From positions 62,001 through 126,000 of the forward strand of contig NZ_FOSR01000008.1 in NCBI RefSeq assembly GCF_900114325.1: DNA of 64,000 bases, read 5' to 3'. Below are positions 19,061 through 28,001 of the stretch, piece by piece. How positions within the stretch are numbered: the first letter of the stretch is position 1; every line of letters starts with the position of its first letter. Both the position numbers and the translations under genes were made by a program. The notes under the pieces were generated by a model. That model did no database searches and was not told the DNA's origin. It saw only the letters and a program-made list of their open reading frames with translations. Origin of the DNA: Rhodanobacter glycinis (lineage in GTDB: Bacteria; Pseudomonadota; Gammaproteobacteria; Xanthomonadales; Rhodanobacteraceae).

Positions 19061-20227
19061 ATGAAAAATCGCAGCACACCGGTAGCCTTGGGTCTTGGAA
19101 CCCGCGCCATCCATGCCGGCCAGCACCCTGACCCGAGCACCGGCGCGATCATGACGCCGATCTACGCCACCTCCACCTACGTGCAGGAAAGCCCGGGCAA
19201 GCACAAGGGTTACGAGTATTCGCGCTCACAAAACCCCACCCGCATGGCCTACGAGCGTTGCGTGGCGGATCTGGAAGGCGGTGTGGCCGGCTTCGCCTTT
19301 GGTTCCGGGCTGGCGGCCGCCTCCACGGTGCTGGAACTGCTCGACTCGGGCAGCCACGTGATCGCCATGGACGACCTGTACGGCGGCAGCTACCGCCTGT
19401 TCGAGAAGGTGCGCCGGCGTTCGGCCGGGCTGGATTTCAGTTTCGTCGACCTGAACGACGCCAAGGCGCTGAAGGCGGCCTTGAAGCCAAACACGCGGAT
19501 GATCTGGGCCGAGACACCGACCAACCCGATGCTGAAGCTGGTCGACCTGGCCAAGATCGCCGCGTTCGCGAAGAAGCACGGCCTGATCCTGGTGGTGGAC
19601 AACACGTTCTGTTCGCCTATGGTGCAGCGCCCGCTGGAATTCGGCGCCGACCTGGTGCTGCATTCGGCAACCAAGTACATCAACGGCCACTCAGACATGG
19701 TCGGTGGCATCGTGGTGGCCGGCAACAAGGAGTTGGCCGAGCCGATGGCCTTCCTGCAGAACTCCGTGGGCGCCATCGCCGGCCCGTTCGACGCCTTCCT
19801 CGCCATGCGCGGCCTGAAGACCCTGCATCTGCGCATGCGCCAGCACTGCGCCAGCGCGCTGGAGTTGGCTGGCTGGTTGGAGAAGCATCCGGCGGTGGAG
19901 CGCGTCATCTATCCCGGTTTGAAGAGTCACCCCCAGCACGCTTTGGCCAAGCGTCAGATGAACGGCTTCGGCGGCATCGTCACGATCGAGGTGAAAGGCG
20001 GCCTGAAGAAGGCCCGGCGCATGCTGGAGCGCTGCGAGCTGTTCGCGCTGGCCGAGTCGCTCGGTGGCGTGGAAAGTCTGATCGAGCATCCCGCGATCAT
20101 GACGCACGCCTCGGTGCCGGCCGCCAATCGCAAGCGCTTGGGTATCAGCGACGGGTTGGTGCGGTTGTCAGTGGGTGTCGAGGATATCGCTGACTTGCGC
20201 GCCGAGCTGACGGCGGCGTTGGGATGA
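19061..20227 (+). CDS. metB: Cystathionine gamma-synthase/lyase family PLP enzyme
   Basis: A 388-residue trans-sulfuration enzyme. The PLP lysine is K205 in SATKYINGHSD; YEYSRSQNPTR and GFAFGSGLAA are typical of the Cys/Met metabolism family, and SLGGVESLIEHPAIMTH closes the active site. Family members either join O-succinylhomoserine with cysteine or split cystathionine, and sequence alone does not settle which. In Xanthomonas this gene (called metB) marks one edge of the LPS locus, with etfA at the other. Here etfA is at 36759-37703, so the locus is conserved in position. The gene stands alone on the plus strand between two glycan operons. Confidence 0.92.
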   Translation: MKNRSTPVALGLGTRAIHAGQHPDPSTGAIMTPIYATSTYVQESPGKHKGYEYSRSQNPTRMAYERCVADLEGGVAGFAFGSGLAAASTVLELLDSGSHVIAMDDLYGGSYRLFEKVRRRSAGLDFSFVDLNDAKALKAALKPNTRMIWAETPTNPMLKLVDLAKIAAFAKKHGLILVVDNTFCSPMVQRPLEFGADLVLHSATKYINGHSDMVGGIVVAGNKELAEPMAFLQNSVGAIAGPFDAFLAMRGLKTLHLRMRQHCASALELAGWLEKHPAVERVIYPGLKSHPQHALAKRQMNGFGGIVTIEVKGGLKKARRMLERCELFALAESLGGVESLIEHPAIMTHASVPAANRKRLGISDGLVRLSVGVEDIADLRAELTAALG

Positions 20228-20351
20228 GTCGTGCCGCGAGACGCATGCGCAGGCATGGTTTTCGGGCGAGGTGGTGCTTGTCGATCACGATGGTCCGGAT
20301 CAAGACAGCGAGTGCCGGTCGAGTCATTTTTGCGGGAATCGTTGGTTAAAC

Positions 20352-21176
20352 ATGCTCTCCAATTATCGTCTGCGGGACCCGCTTTCTCCCTACCGAGCCT
20401 TGACTCGCCATCTTGCACTGACCGTGCAGATGGCCAAACGCGATGTGGTAGGGCGTTATCGCGGATCGTTCATCGGCCTGATGTGGGCCTTCTTCAACCC
20501 CTTGCTGATGCTTGGGGTCTACACCTTCGTTTTTGGCGTGCTTTTCAAGTCACGCTGGAGTGCACAGAGTTCAGGCCATCTTGAGTACGCGGTCATCCTG
20601 TTCGCCGGACTCAACATCAATTCCCTGTTTGCGGAATGCGCCAATCGCGCGCCATCCCTGATTATCGAAAATGCCAATTTCGTGAAAAAGGTGGTGTTCC
20701 CACTCGAGACCCTGTCCTGGAGTTTGCTGGGCTCGGCACTTTTTCACCTGCTTGTTTCGACGGTCGTGCTGTTGGTGTTCCTGTTGGTGGTGAAGGGCGC
20801 AATCCCGTGGACGGCTGTACTTTTCCCGATTGTGGTCTTGCCATTCATTCCATTCATGATCGGGTTGATCTGGCTGTTGGGTTCGCTAGGCGTATTTTTG
20901 CGTGACCTCAAGCAGGCCATCACGGTCATCACTCCGATGATGATGTTCCTGGCCCCCATTTTTTATTCCAAGGAACTGATCTCGCCGCGGTTCAGGGACC
21001 TGCTCTACCTGAACCCGCTGACGCTCATCGTGGAGGCTTCGCGCGACGTGTTGGTGTGGGGACGTCTTCCGGCGTGGGGGATGCTAGGCCTGTACACCCT
21101 CATATCCTGCCTGTTCGCGTGGGCAGCATTCAGTTGGTTCGAGCGTACGCGTCGAGGATTTGCCGATGTCCTCTGA
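20352..21176 (+). CDS. wzm: O-antigen/polysaccharide ABC exporter permease (second copy)
   Basis: A 274-residue ABC-2 type permease, clearly related to the one at 6754-7560. MAKRDVVGRYRGSFIGLMWA matches the re-entrant start of the family and FFNPLLMLGVYTFVFGVLF begins the first membrane segment; about six segments in all. ATG 20352 (MLSNYRLRDP) was chosen rather than the earlier in-frame codon at 20271 since the extra 27 residues look non-coding. It ends in FADVL and overlaps wzt by 11 bases, exactly as in the first pair. It begins the second plus-strand operon, inside the metB-etfA interval. Confidence 0.92.
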   Translation: MLSNYRLRDPLSPYRALTRHLALTVQMAKRDVVGRYRGSFIGLMWAFFNPLLMLGVYTFVFGVLFKSRWSAQSSGHLEYAVILFAGLNINSLFAECANRAPSLIIENANFVKKVVFPLETLSWSLLGSALFHLLVSTVVLLVFLLVVKGAIPWTAVLFPIVVLPFIPFMIGLIWLLGSLGVFLRDLKQAITVITPMMMFLAPIFYSKELISPRFRDLLYLNPLTLIVEASRDVLVWGRLPAWGMLGLYTLISCLFAWAAFSWFERTRRGFADVL

Positions 21177-22563
21177 CGAAATTTCCGTATCCGTTGAGTC
21201 GCTCGGGAAGCGCTATGACATCTATGCCAAGCCGGTCGACCGGCTCAAGCAGATGGTGCTGCCACGACTGGGGCGGATCACAGGGAAGCATGGGCAGTCG
21301 TATTACGACGAATTCTGGGCTTTGCGCGATGTGAGCTTCAGCGTCAGGCGTGGCGAAACGGTGGGCATCATTGGACGCAATGGTTCGGGCAAGTCGACCT
21401 TGCTGCAGATGATCTGCGGCACCTTGCATCCTACCGAGGGCTCGGTGACCTCGCACGGTCGCGTCGCGGCCTTGCTCGAACTGGGGGCAGGGTTCAATCC
21501 CGAGTTCACCGGTGAGGAAAACATCTACCTGAGCGGTTTGTTGTACGGCATCGCCGAAAAGGAATTGCGCAAGCGGTTCGACTCCATTTTGGCCTTTGCC
21601 GAGATTGGCGATTTCATTCAGCAGCCGGTGAAAACCTATTCGAGTGGCATGTATGTGCGCCTTGCCTTTGCGGTGGCGGCGCATGTGGACGCCGATACGC
21701 TGATCATCGACGAAGCACTCAGTGTCGGCGACGTGCGGTTCACCCAGAAATGCATGCGCTTCCTGCGCGAATTCCAGAAGCGCGGGACGCTGTTGTTCGT
21801 CAGTCACGATACGAGTGCCGTAACCAATTTGTGCAGCCGCGCGGTATGGCTGGATAGCGGGCACCTTTTGATGGACGGCTCGGCCGGGGAGGTCGTGGAA
21901 AGCTACCTGGCGGCCCAGCATGCCGCCGACCGGGCTGCGTCGGGCGAGAAAGTGCAGGTGCGCAGCATCAAACGAAGCGCAGGTTCCGTCGCACCGCCGC
22001 GTGCCGCGCCCGTACCCATCGACGTGAAAGACCCGAGACAGGACCTGCTCAATGCACAAGGCGCGCGCAATCATGTGATGCCGTTCGAATTCGACCCGCA
22101 AAGCATCGATCGCGAGTTTGGCGCGGGGGCGGCACGCATCGTCGATGTGAGGCTGTTCGGCGAGGGGGGCGAACAGTCGCTGATGCAAGGTGGCGAAGTC
22201 GTCGAGCTGGTTATCGATGCTGTGGTGCATGAATCCATCGTGGCGCCGATTTTCGGTTTCCACGTCAAGGATCGCCTGGGGCAGCATTTGTTTGGTGACA
22301 ACACCTATATCAGCTATCACGAGCATCCGCTGTCGTTCGCTGCCGGCGATGGCATGCAGGCCCGGTTCCGCTTCCGGATGCCGGTGTTGCCGAATGGGGA
22401 TTACTCCATCGACGTCGCGCTGGCGACAGGCACGCAGGACGACCATACCCAACAACACTGGATGCACGATGCGCTTGCTTTCAAGGCGAGCGAAAGCACC
22501 ATGCGACATGGCCTGGTTGGCATCCCCATGCATTCGATCAAAATCGTACAGGTTGGAGTTTGA
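21166..22563 (+). CDS. wzt: O-antigen/polysaccharide ABC exporter ATPase with C-terminal glycan-binding domain (second copy)
   Basis: A 465-residue ATPase. GRNGSGKST is Walker A, YSSGMYVRLAFAV the signature and TLIIDEALSVGD Walker B with the D loop. After a linker rich in Arg, Ala and Pro comes the C-terminal domain with IFGFHVKDRLGQHLFGDNT and GDYSIDVALATGTQDDH, parallel to the first copy but different in many positions. Such a difference would fit recognition of a different chain end. It starts inside wzm2 and is followed after 3 bases by a methyltransferase-bearing fusion, repeating the gene order wzm-wzt-methyltransferase of the first cluster. Confidence 0.93.
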   Translation: MSSDEISVSVESLGKRYDIYAKPVDRLKQMVLPRLGRITGKHGQSYYDEFWALRDVSFSVRRGETVGIIGRNGSGKSTLLQMICGTLHPTEGSVTSHGRVAALLELGAGFNPEFTGEENIYLSGLLYGIAEKELRKRFDSILAFAEIGDFIQQPVKTYSSGMYVRLAFAVAAHVDADTLIIDEALSVGDVRFTQKCMRFLREFQKRGTLLFVSHDTSAVTNLCSRAVWLDSGHLLMDGSAGEVVESYLAAQHAADRAASGEKVQVRSIKRSAGSVAPPRAAPVPIDVKDPRQDLLNAQGARNHVMPFEFDPQSIDREFGAGAARIVDVRLFGEGGEQSLMQGGEVVELVIDAVVHESIVAPIFGFHVKDRLGQHLFGDNTYISYHEHPLSFAAGDGMQARFRFRMPVLPNGDYSIDVALATGTQDDHTQQHWMHDALAFKASESTMRHGLVGIPMHSIKIVQVGV

Positions 22564-22566
22564 CCC

Positions 22567-25500
22567 ATGGAATTCACTGGCGAGCGCTTCATGCCGAGCG
22601 AGGCGGGGCAGATCAGGCATGAGCACATGCATCGTTATGCCTGGTGCTGCTCACTGGTCAGGGGCAAGACTGTGTTGGATATCGCCTGCGGTGAAGGTTA
22701 CGGCAGCGCCATGCTGGCGCGTCATGCTGCAGGAGTGACGGGAGTCGACATTGCCGAAGAGGCAGTCGAACACGCCAAGCATGCCTATCGGGACCAGGAT
22801 AATCTGACTTTTCTGCAAGGGAATGCGGCTGCCATCCCGTTGCCGGATGCCAGCGTGGACGTCGTGGTTTCCTTCGAGACCATTGAACATCACGACCGTC
22901 ATCAGGAAATGATCAGCGAGATCCGCCGCGTACTGCGTGCCAATGGGGTGTTGATCATTTCGTCGCCGAATCGACTGGTTTATTCCGAGCAGGCGGGCTA
23001 CCACAACGAATTCCATGTCAAAGAGCTCGACTTCGGCGAGTTTGATGGCTTGCTGCGTCAGCAATTCGGAAACATACGGTATTACGGCCAGCGATTGGCG
23101 GTCGGTTCGGCCTTGTTCGCACTGCAGCCAGAGGACGCTACCAAGTCCGTTGCCGCTTTGACCGATACCGGAACGGATATCGTCGAACGCAGCACGTGTT
23201 TGATCGACCCTATCTATTTCGTGGCCGTGGCTACCACAGGCGACATACCTCTGCCGGCCATGCCGTCGTCCGTGCTGTTTTCAGAAGCGGAAGACCTTTA
23301 TACCCATCATCGGGAAGTCGCAGCCTGGGCCCAGCGGTTGAGTGTTGAGCATGCTGACGCACTGGACCAGATCCTGCACCTTACCAAGGGAAGGGAGGCC
23401 GCCCAGTTGGAAGCACAAATCGCGACCAAGGGAAGGGCAGCGGCTCAACTGGAAGCCGAGGCCGCAATAAAGGCAAGGGAAGCGGCCAGGATGGAAGCCG
23501 AGGCTGCAGTAAAAGGCAGGGAAACAGCTCAGTTGGAAGCCCAGCTCGCTCGCCAGGAAATTCATGTGGTCGAGCAAAAAGCCCAAGCGGCCTTTCAGGA
23601 AGCTGAAGGCATGTGCGCGCGGCAGCGTGCCGAGTTGATCGAGGCGCGCGGCGAAGTCGCCAAGCGCAACGCTCGTATCCAGCAGTTGGAAGAGGCGCGC
23701 GAGGAGTTGGAGCTGATCAAGTCCAGCCGCTCATGGCGCCTGACACGGCCGCTGCGAGTGGCGCTGCGTCTGCTGCGGCATCGCGGCCTGGGTGCGGAAG
23801 ACCGCGAAAAAATGAGGCAGTTGTGGCGTCGTGGGGCTGGCACTCAGGCGGAATCATTGCCCCCCCCGACGGTCGTGGCCGCCCCTGACTTGTCAGCCGT
23901 CGGAGATGTAAACGAGCAGGTGATGCACGTCATGCCACAGGCGGCGGGGCGGCGCGACTATTTCATCTGGTCGGTGATCGATTGGCATTTCCGTACCCAG
24001 CGTCCCCAGCATCTTGCGCGTGAGTTGGCGAAGGCCGGCCATCGCGTGTTCTACATCTCCAACAATTTCATTGATCATCCGGCGGCTGGCTTCGCCGTGG
24101 AGTCGCTGGATGACAGCGGCTGCCTGTTCCAGGTCAATCTGCATGCGAAAGGCCGGCCGGCGATCTATCACGCAGCCCCCAGCGAGAACATTCGCGAGCA
24201 ACTGCGCGCCGGTATCGGCCAATTGTTGGCGTGGACATCCAGCCGGGCCTGCGTGTCTCTCGTGCAACATCCCTACTGGCTGGAAACGGCGCGTGTGTTG
24301 CCGAATGCATGGCTGGCTTACGACTGCATGGATCATCACGGCGGCTTTGCCGACAATGGCACGGACATGCTGGTGCGCGAAAACGAGCTGATGCGCACGG
24401 CCGACCTGCTGGTCGTGACCTCGGACTGGCTCTACGAGGAAGCCGGCAAGTACAACCCGCATCGACTGATGATTCGGAACGCCTGTCAGTACGAGCATTT
24501 CGCCGCACAGCCCGAACACGTTTTCAAGGACGCGCAGGGACGCAAGGTGATCGGTTACTACGGAGCGATCGCCGAGTGGTTTGATCTTGATCTCCTGGAA
24601 AAGGTGGCGAAGCGTTTCACCGATTGCCTGGTGCTGATGGTTGGCGCGGATACCGCCGGTGCGCAGAAACGCTTGCAGCATTTGGACAATGTCGTTTTCA
24701 CCGGCGAAGTGGCTTACGCCAAATTGCCTTTTTATCTCGCCGGTTTTGACGTCTGCCTGCTTCCGTTCCAGGTGATTCCGTTGACCCTGGCCACCAATCC
24801 GGTCAAGGTCTATGAGTACTTGAGCGCGGGCAAGGAAGTCGTGTCGATTGCATTACCGGAGATTCGCCAGTTTGGCGACTTGGTACGTACTGCAGGCGAC
24901 CACGCAGGGTTCCTCGCGGCCGTGGCTGCTGCCCTGAATGCGTGGCCCGATGCTGCTCGGATCGCGCAGCGGCAGCATTTTGCGGAGGAGCAGACCTGGA
25001 GCCATCGTGTACAGGATCTGCTGCAAGGCATCGCGGCATTGCCCGAGCCGCGAGTCAGCGTGGTAGTGGTGACCTACAACAATCTCGATCTTACCCAGCT
25101 CTGCTTGCGTAGCCTCGAGTTGTACAGTAGTTACGAAAATCTCGAAGTGATCGTTGTAGACAATGCGTCAGCCGATGGTTCGCCAGCCTGGCTGCGGGAA
25201 TGGGCGGCTGCCGGTGCAGATCGCCACCTCATTCTCAATCCCGACAATCGCGGCTTTGCCGCCGCCAACAACCAGGGGTTGGCGCTGGCCAGTGGTGATT
25301 ACCTGGTCATGCTCAACAACGATACGCATGTGACGCCTGGCTGGATTGCGACCCTGGTTGCCCACCTGCGCCACGACCCTTCACTCGGGATGCTTGGTCC
25401 GGTGACCAACAACATCGGTAATGAGGCCCGCATTGCCATTCAGTACGACGACATGGACGGCATGCTGTCCGCGGCGGCCGACTACACCGCGCATCACGCC

Positions 25501-25821
25501 GGGCAATTGACGTCGTTGCGGACGGCAGCATTCTTCTGCGTGATGATGCCGCGCGCCGTCTACGAGAAGGTGGGGCCGCTGGACGAAGCCTTTGGTATCG
25601 GCTTCTTCGAGGATGATGACTACTGCCGTCGGGTGGAGCAGGCTGGTTGGACCATTGCCTGCGCCGATGACGTGTTCATCCACCATAATCTATCGGCCTC
25701 GTTCAACAAGCTCAAACAGGAAAAGCGCCAAGCGCTGTTCGAGCAGAACAAGGCAATATATGAGGCGAAATGGGGGGCGTGGTCGGCTCACAAGTACCGG
25801 GAACAAAAAAATGAGCAGTAG
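22567..25821 (+). CDS. Methyltransferase / coiled-coil / glycosyltransferase / GT2 fusion
   Basis: A 1084-residue multidomain protein. Residues ~1-215 are a class I methyltransferase (VLDIACGEGYGS at 36-47, VVVSFETIEHH, then LRANGVLIISSPN). Residues ~255-385 form a long charged coiled coil with four 14-residue repeats. A stretch SSRSWRLTRPLRVALRLLRH, common in multidomain O-antigen glycosyltransferases, leads to a GT-B transferase of the GT1/GT4 type (~455-815; FRTQRPQHLARELAKAGH at the start, later KVIGYYGAIAEWF and TNPVKVYEYLSAGKEV). The last ~255 residues are a GT2 domain (VSVVVVTYNNLDLT, then MLNNDTHVTPGW). Such a protein could cap and extend one chain in a single complex. It overlaps the next gene by 11 bases. 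Confidence 0.85.
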   Translation: MEFTGERFMPSEAGQIRHEHMHRYAWCCSLVRGKTVLDIACGEGYGSAMLARHAAGVTGVDIAEEAVEHAKHAYRDQDNLTFLQGNAAAIPLPDASVDVVVSFETIEHHDRHQEMISEIRRVLRANGVLIISSPNRLVYSEQAGYHNEFHVKELDFGEFDGLLRQQFGNIRYYGQRLAVGSALFALQPEDATKSVAALTDTGTDIVERSTCLIDPIYFVAVATTGDIPLPAMPSSVLFSEAEDLYTHHREVAAWAQRLSVEHADALDQILHLTKGREAAQLEAQIATKGRAAAQLEAEAAIKAREAARMEAEAAVKGRETAQLEAQLARQEIHVVEQKAQAAFQEAEGMCARQRAELIEARGEVAKRNARIQQLEEAREELELIKSSRSWRLTRPLRVALRLLRHRGLGAEDREKMRQLWRRGAGTQAESLPPPTVVAAPDLSAVGDVNEQVMHVMPQAAGRRDYFIWSVIDWHFRTQRPQHLARELAKAGHRVFYISNNFIDHPAAGFAVESLDDSGCLFQVNLHAKGRPAIYHAAPSENIREQLRAGIGQLLAWTSSRACVSLVQHPYWLETARVLPNAWLAYDCMDHHGGFADNGTDMLVRENELMRTADLLVVTSDWLYEEAGKYNPHRLMIRNACQYEHFAAQPEHVFKDAQGRKVIGYYGAIAEWFDLDLLEKVAKRFTDCLVLMVGADTAGAQKRLQHLDNVVFTGEVAYAKLPFYLAGFDVCLLPFQVIPLTLATNPVKVYEYLSAGKEVVSIALPEIRQFGDLVRTAGDHAGFLAAVAAALNAWPDAARIAQRQHFAEEQTWSHRVQDLLQGIAALPEPRVSVVVVTYNNLDLTQLCLRSLELYSSYENLEVIVVDNASADGSPAWLREWAAAGADRHLILNPDNRGFAAANNQGLALASGDYLVMLNNDTHVTPGWIATLVAHLRHDPSLGMLGPVTNNIGNEARIAIQYDDMDGMLSAAADYTAHHAGQLTSLRTAAFFCVMMPRAVYEKVGPLDEAFGIGFFEDDDYCRRVEQAGWTIACADDVFIHHNLSASFNKLKQEKRQALFEQNKAIYEAKWGAWSAHKYREQKNEQ
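23383..23550 (+). repeat. Four diverged 42-bp repeats coding for coiled coil
   Basis: Four consecutive 42-base units code for 14-residue repeats of the form (T/I/V)K(G/A)R-AA-(L/M)EA--A at residues 273-328. They differ at several bases, unlike the perfect 21-bp repeats at 10211-10294, so they are older or have been edited by selection. Two heptads per unit fit a continuous coiled coil. Confidence 0.85.
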
Positions 25822-26809
25822 CCCCGCTACCGGCACCCTTGCGAGGGGCGTGGTGGATTTGGAATCCGTTGGCGCTGCTGTTCGCGTGGATGTTTCGGTC
25901 GTCTCCCCCGTCTATGGTTGTGCAGTCTGCTTGGAAGAACTGGTTGATCGCATCGAGGCCGCCTTGCGGCCGAGTTGTGGGAGCTACGAAATTATTCTTG
26001 TTGATGACTCCAGTCCGGATGGTGCGTGGGCGAGAATCTGTGAATTGGCACGACTCAGGCCGTCCGTCCGAGGCGTGCGTCTTTCACGTAATTTTGGGCA
26101 ACATGCGGCGATCACTGCTGGTCTGCGCGAGGTCAACGGCGACAGGGTCGTCGTAATGGATTGCGATTTGCAGGATCGCCCGGAGGAAATACCGAAGCTT
26201 CTGTCTGCCTTGTCAGGTAGTGCGAAAATCGCGCTTGCCCAGCGTGTGGAGCGACAGGATGGCGCGCTCAAGCGTCTTTGTTCGTGGGGTTTTTATCGCT
26301 TCCTTGGCTGGTTGACGGGTGCTGTGTATGACCATACGACTGCAAACTTTGGAGCCTATAGCCGCAATGTGATTGATACGATCAATGCGATGCCTGAACA
26401 TGACAGGTTTTTTCCAATGCTGGTGCAATGGACCGGATTCGAGACGGTGCGGGTTCCAGTAACCCATGAGAGTCGAGGGCACGGAAAAAGCGGCTACAAC
26501 TTCCGACGGCTGCTCCGGCTTGGGCTCAACATCGCGCTGTCTTATTCGGACAAGCCATTGATGCTCGTGGTGAGCTTGGCATTGTGCTCGGCTGTGCTGG
26601 CTATTGGTGTGGCGGCCTACAGCATAATGTCGTATGTGGAAGGCAAGACACAGGTAGCCGGTTTTACCAGTATCGTTGCATCCGTCTGGCTGATTGGTAG
26701 CGCTATGTTGGGAAGCATTGGTGTGGTTGGGTTGTATGTGGGCCGACTGTTCAACAGCGCCAAGGGCCGGCCGCATTTTGTGATCGCCGAGAAGGTTGGA
26801 AAGCAATGA
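25811..26809 (+). CDS. GtrB-like polyprenyl-phosphate glycosyltransferase
   Basis: A 332-residue GT2 enzyme of the DPM1/GtrB/ArnC type. The catalytic domain has VSVVSPVYGCAVCLEEL, YEIILVDDSSPDG, LSRNFGQHAAITAG and the metal motif MDCDLQDRPEEI. Two membrane segments near the end (about residues 245-270 and 282-310) hold it at the inner membrane. Family members move a sugar from a nucleotide to undecaprenyl phosphate. ATG 25811 comes after a run of seven A and overlaps the upstream gene by 11 bases. With the acetyltransferase, SMR protein and WecE beside it, the sugar may be Fuc4NAc; that is inference from context. Confidence 0.85.
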   Translation: MSSSPATGTLARGVVDLESVGAAVRVDVSVVSPVYGCAVCLEELVDRIEAALRPSCGSYEIILVDDSSPDGAWARICELARLRPSVRGVRLSRNFGQHAAITAGLREVNGDRVVVMDCDLQDRPEEIPKLLSALSGSAKIALAQRVERQDGALKRLCSWGFYRFLGWLTGAVYDHTTANFGAYSRNVIDTINAMPEHDRFFPMLVQWTGFETVRVPVTHESRGHGKSGYNFRRLLRLGLNIALSYSDKPLMLVVSLALCSAVLAIGVAAYSIMSYVEGKTQVAGFTSIVASVWLIGSAMLGSIGVVGLYVGRLFNSAKGRPHFVIAEKVGKQ

Positions 26810-27612
26810 GTACCCGCGTACTCGAGCTTTCAGAAGTTGATACGGCGCGTTTTGGCTTTCGCATGGCGCGGGGGCGACTGGAATTGGATGATGACGTCTC
26901 GGATCGGCTGATCAGTGAGATTCACGAGCATCGATATGATATCGAGATCCTTCGTGTTCCGGCCGGCGCATTGCAGACGCTGCGGGGGGCCAGGCAGCGT
27001 GGAATGATGCCTATCCACGCCGATACCCTCGTTTACTATGAAGCATCTCTGCCTGGTTCGATCTCCCCGTCGCACGTCAATGCAGGGATACGCTACGAGC
27101 TTGCTACAGCAAAAGATATTCAGGATGTGGCACGTGTGGCTACCGAGGGCTTTGCGCAGTATCGGAACCACTATCATGCCAATACGCTGCTGGAGCCGAG
27201 TGCGATTCTGGAGGGTTACGTGCAGTGGGCGACTTCCAGCCTGGTGCGCCAGTGCGAGGGTCAGGTCACGTACATCGCCAAGAGCGGCGAACAGACGCTG
27301 GGATTCATCGCCTGCCGGCTGAATCGGGAAACGAATGTGTGCGAGGTCATCCTCAACGCCGTGGCGCCTGATTGCCAAGGGCGTGGAATCTACACGCAAG
27401 GACTTGTCCATGTCATGTCGACGGTTTCTGCGGTGGGTTATCGCCGATTGGTGATATCCACGCAAGTCTGGAACTATCGGGTGCAGCAGGTCTGGGCGAG
27501 GCTGGGGATGTCGTTGTACCAAGCCTACGATACCTACCACTTCAATAATGTGGGCGGGCTGTCAGCTCCAGCCAGCAATGGAGTGATTCATCGCGCGGAG
27601 TGGGGCCAGTGA
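26806..27612 (+). CDS. GNAT acetyltransferase, probably WecD-like
   Basis: A 268-residue protein whose C-terminal ~150 residues are a GNAT fold (acetyl-CoA loop VAPDCQGRGIYTQGL, then NYRVQQVWARLGM). The N-terminal half is a separate domain with HEHRYDIEILRVPAG, as in WecD/RffC, which acetylates dTDP-Fuc4N to dTDP-Fuc4NAc. It lies two genes before the WecE homologue that would make its substrate and overlaps the GtrB-like gene at ATGA. The family is sure; the substrate is inferred from the neighbour. From here to about 30750 the sequence is visibly less GC-rich than the flanks, which hints at transfer. Confidence 0.75.
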   Translation: MSTRVLELSEVDTARFGFRMARGRLELDDDVSDRLISEIHEHRYDIEILRVPAGALQTLRGARQRGMMPIHADTLVYYEASLPGSISPSHVNAGIRYELATAKDIQDVARVATEGFAQYRNHYHANTLLEPSAILEGYVQWATSSLVRQCEGQVTYIAKSGEQTLGFIACRLNRETNVCEVILNAVAPDCQGRGIYTQGLVHVMSTVSAVGYRRLVISTQVWNYRVQQVWARLGMSLYQAYDTYHFNNVGGLSAPASNGVIHRAEWGQ

Positions 27613-27974
27613 GTTACTTCTTTGTTGCCATGACAATCGCCCTGACCGTATACGGGCAGCTTGTCTTGAAATGGCAGGTGGGACTGCGCCCTTACCTTGT
27701 CCAGGCTCCGTACACGGTCGCGAATATCATCAGATTGCTGGCCAATTTATGGGTCATCTCGGCGTTTGCTGCTGCATTCGGGGCGTCGCTGTGCTGGATG
27801 GCCGCCATCAGCCGACTGCCTATCAGCAAGGCGTACCCGTTCATGGCCCTCAATTTCGTGCTTGTTCTGCTATTCGCAACCACGATCTTTCACGAAAGCC
27901 TCGATATCTACAAGGTGGCAGGCACACTCGTCATCGTGATCGGCGTAGTCCTGCTGTCCTGCTCTCCTGCCTAG
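27609..27974 (+). CDS. SMR/EamA-type small membrane protein, possible lipid-linked sugar flippase
   Basis: A 121-residue protein with four membrane segments in the small multidrug resistance/EamA layout. The first has a YGQLVLKWQ stretch, as in ArnE/ArnF and related flippase subunits, and the middle holds ISRLPISKAYPFMALNFV. GTG 27609 was chosen as start because it overlaps the acetyltransferase stop codon as GTGA and has cggagtgggg just upstream; GTG 27600 and ATG 27630 are alternatives. Set between a GtrB-like transferase and sugar genes, it could flip undecaprenyl-phosphate-linked sugar to the periplasm, the job of GtrA or ArnEF. The transport role is inferred. Confidence 0.7.
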   Translation: MSYFFVAMTIALTVYGQLVLKWQVGLRPYLVQAPYTVANIIRLLANLWVISAFAAAFGASLCWMAAISRLPISKAYPFMALNFVLVLLFATTIFHESLDIYKVAGTLVIVIGVVLLSCSPA

Positions 27975-28001
27975 TTTCGACTGCCAACCCGGAATTTCCC
28001 C

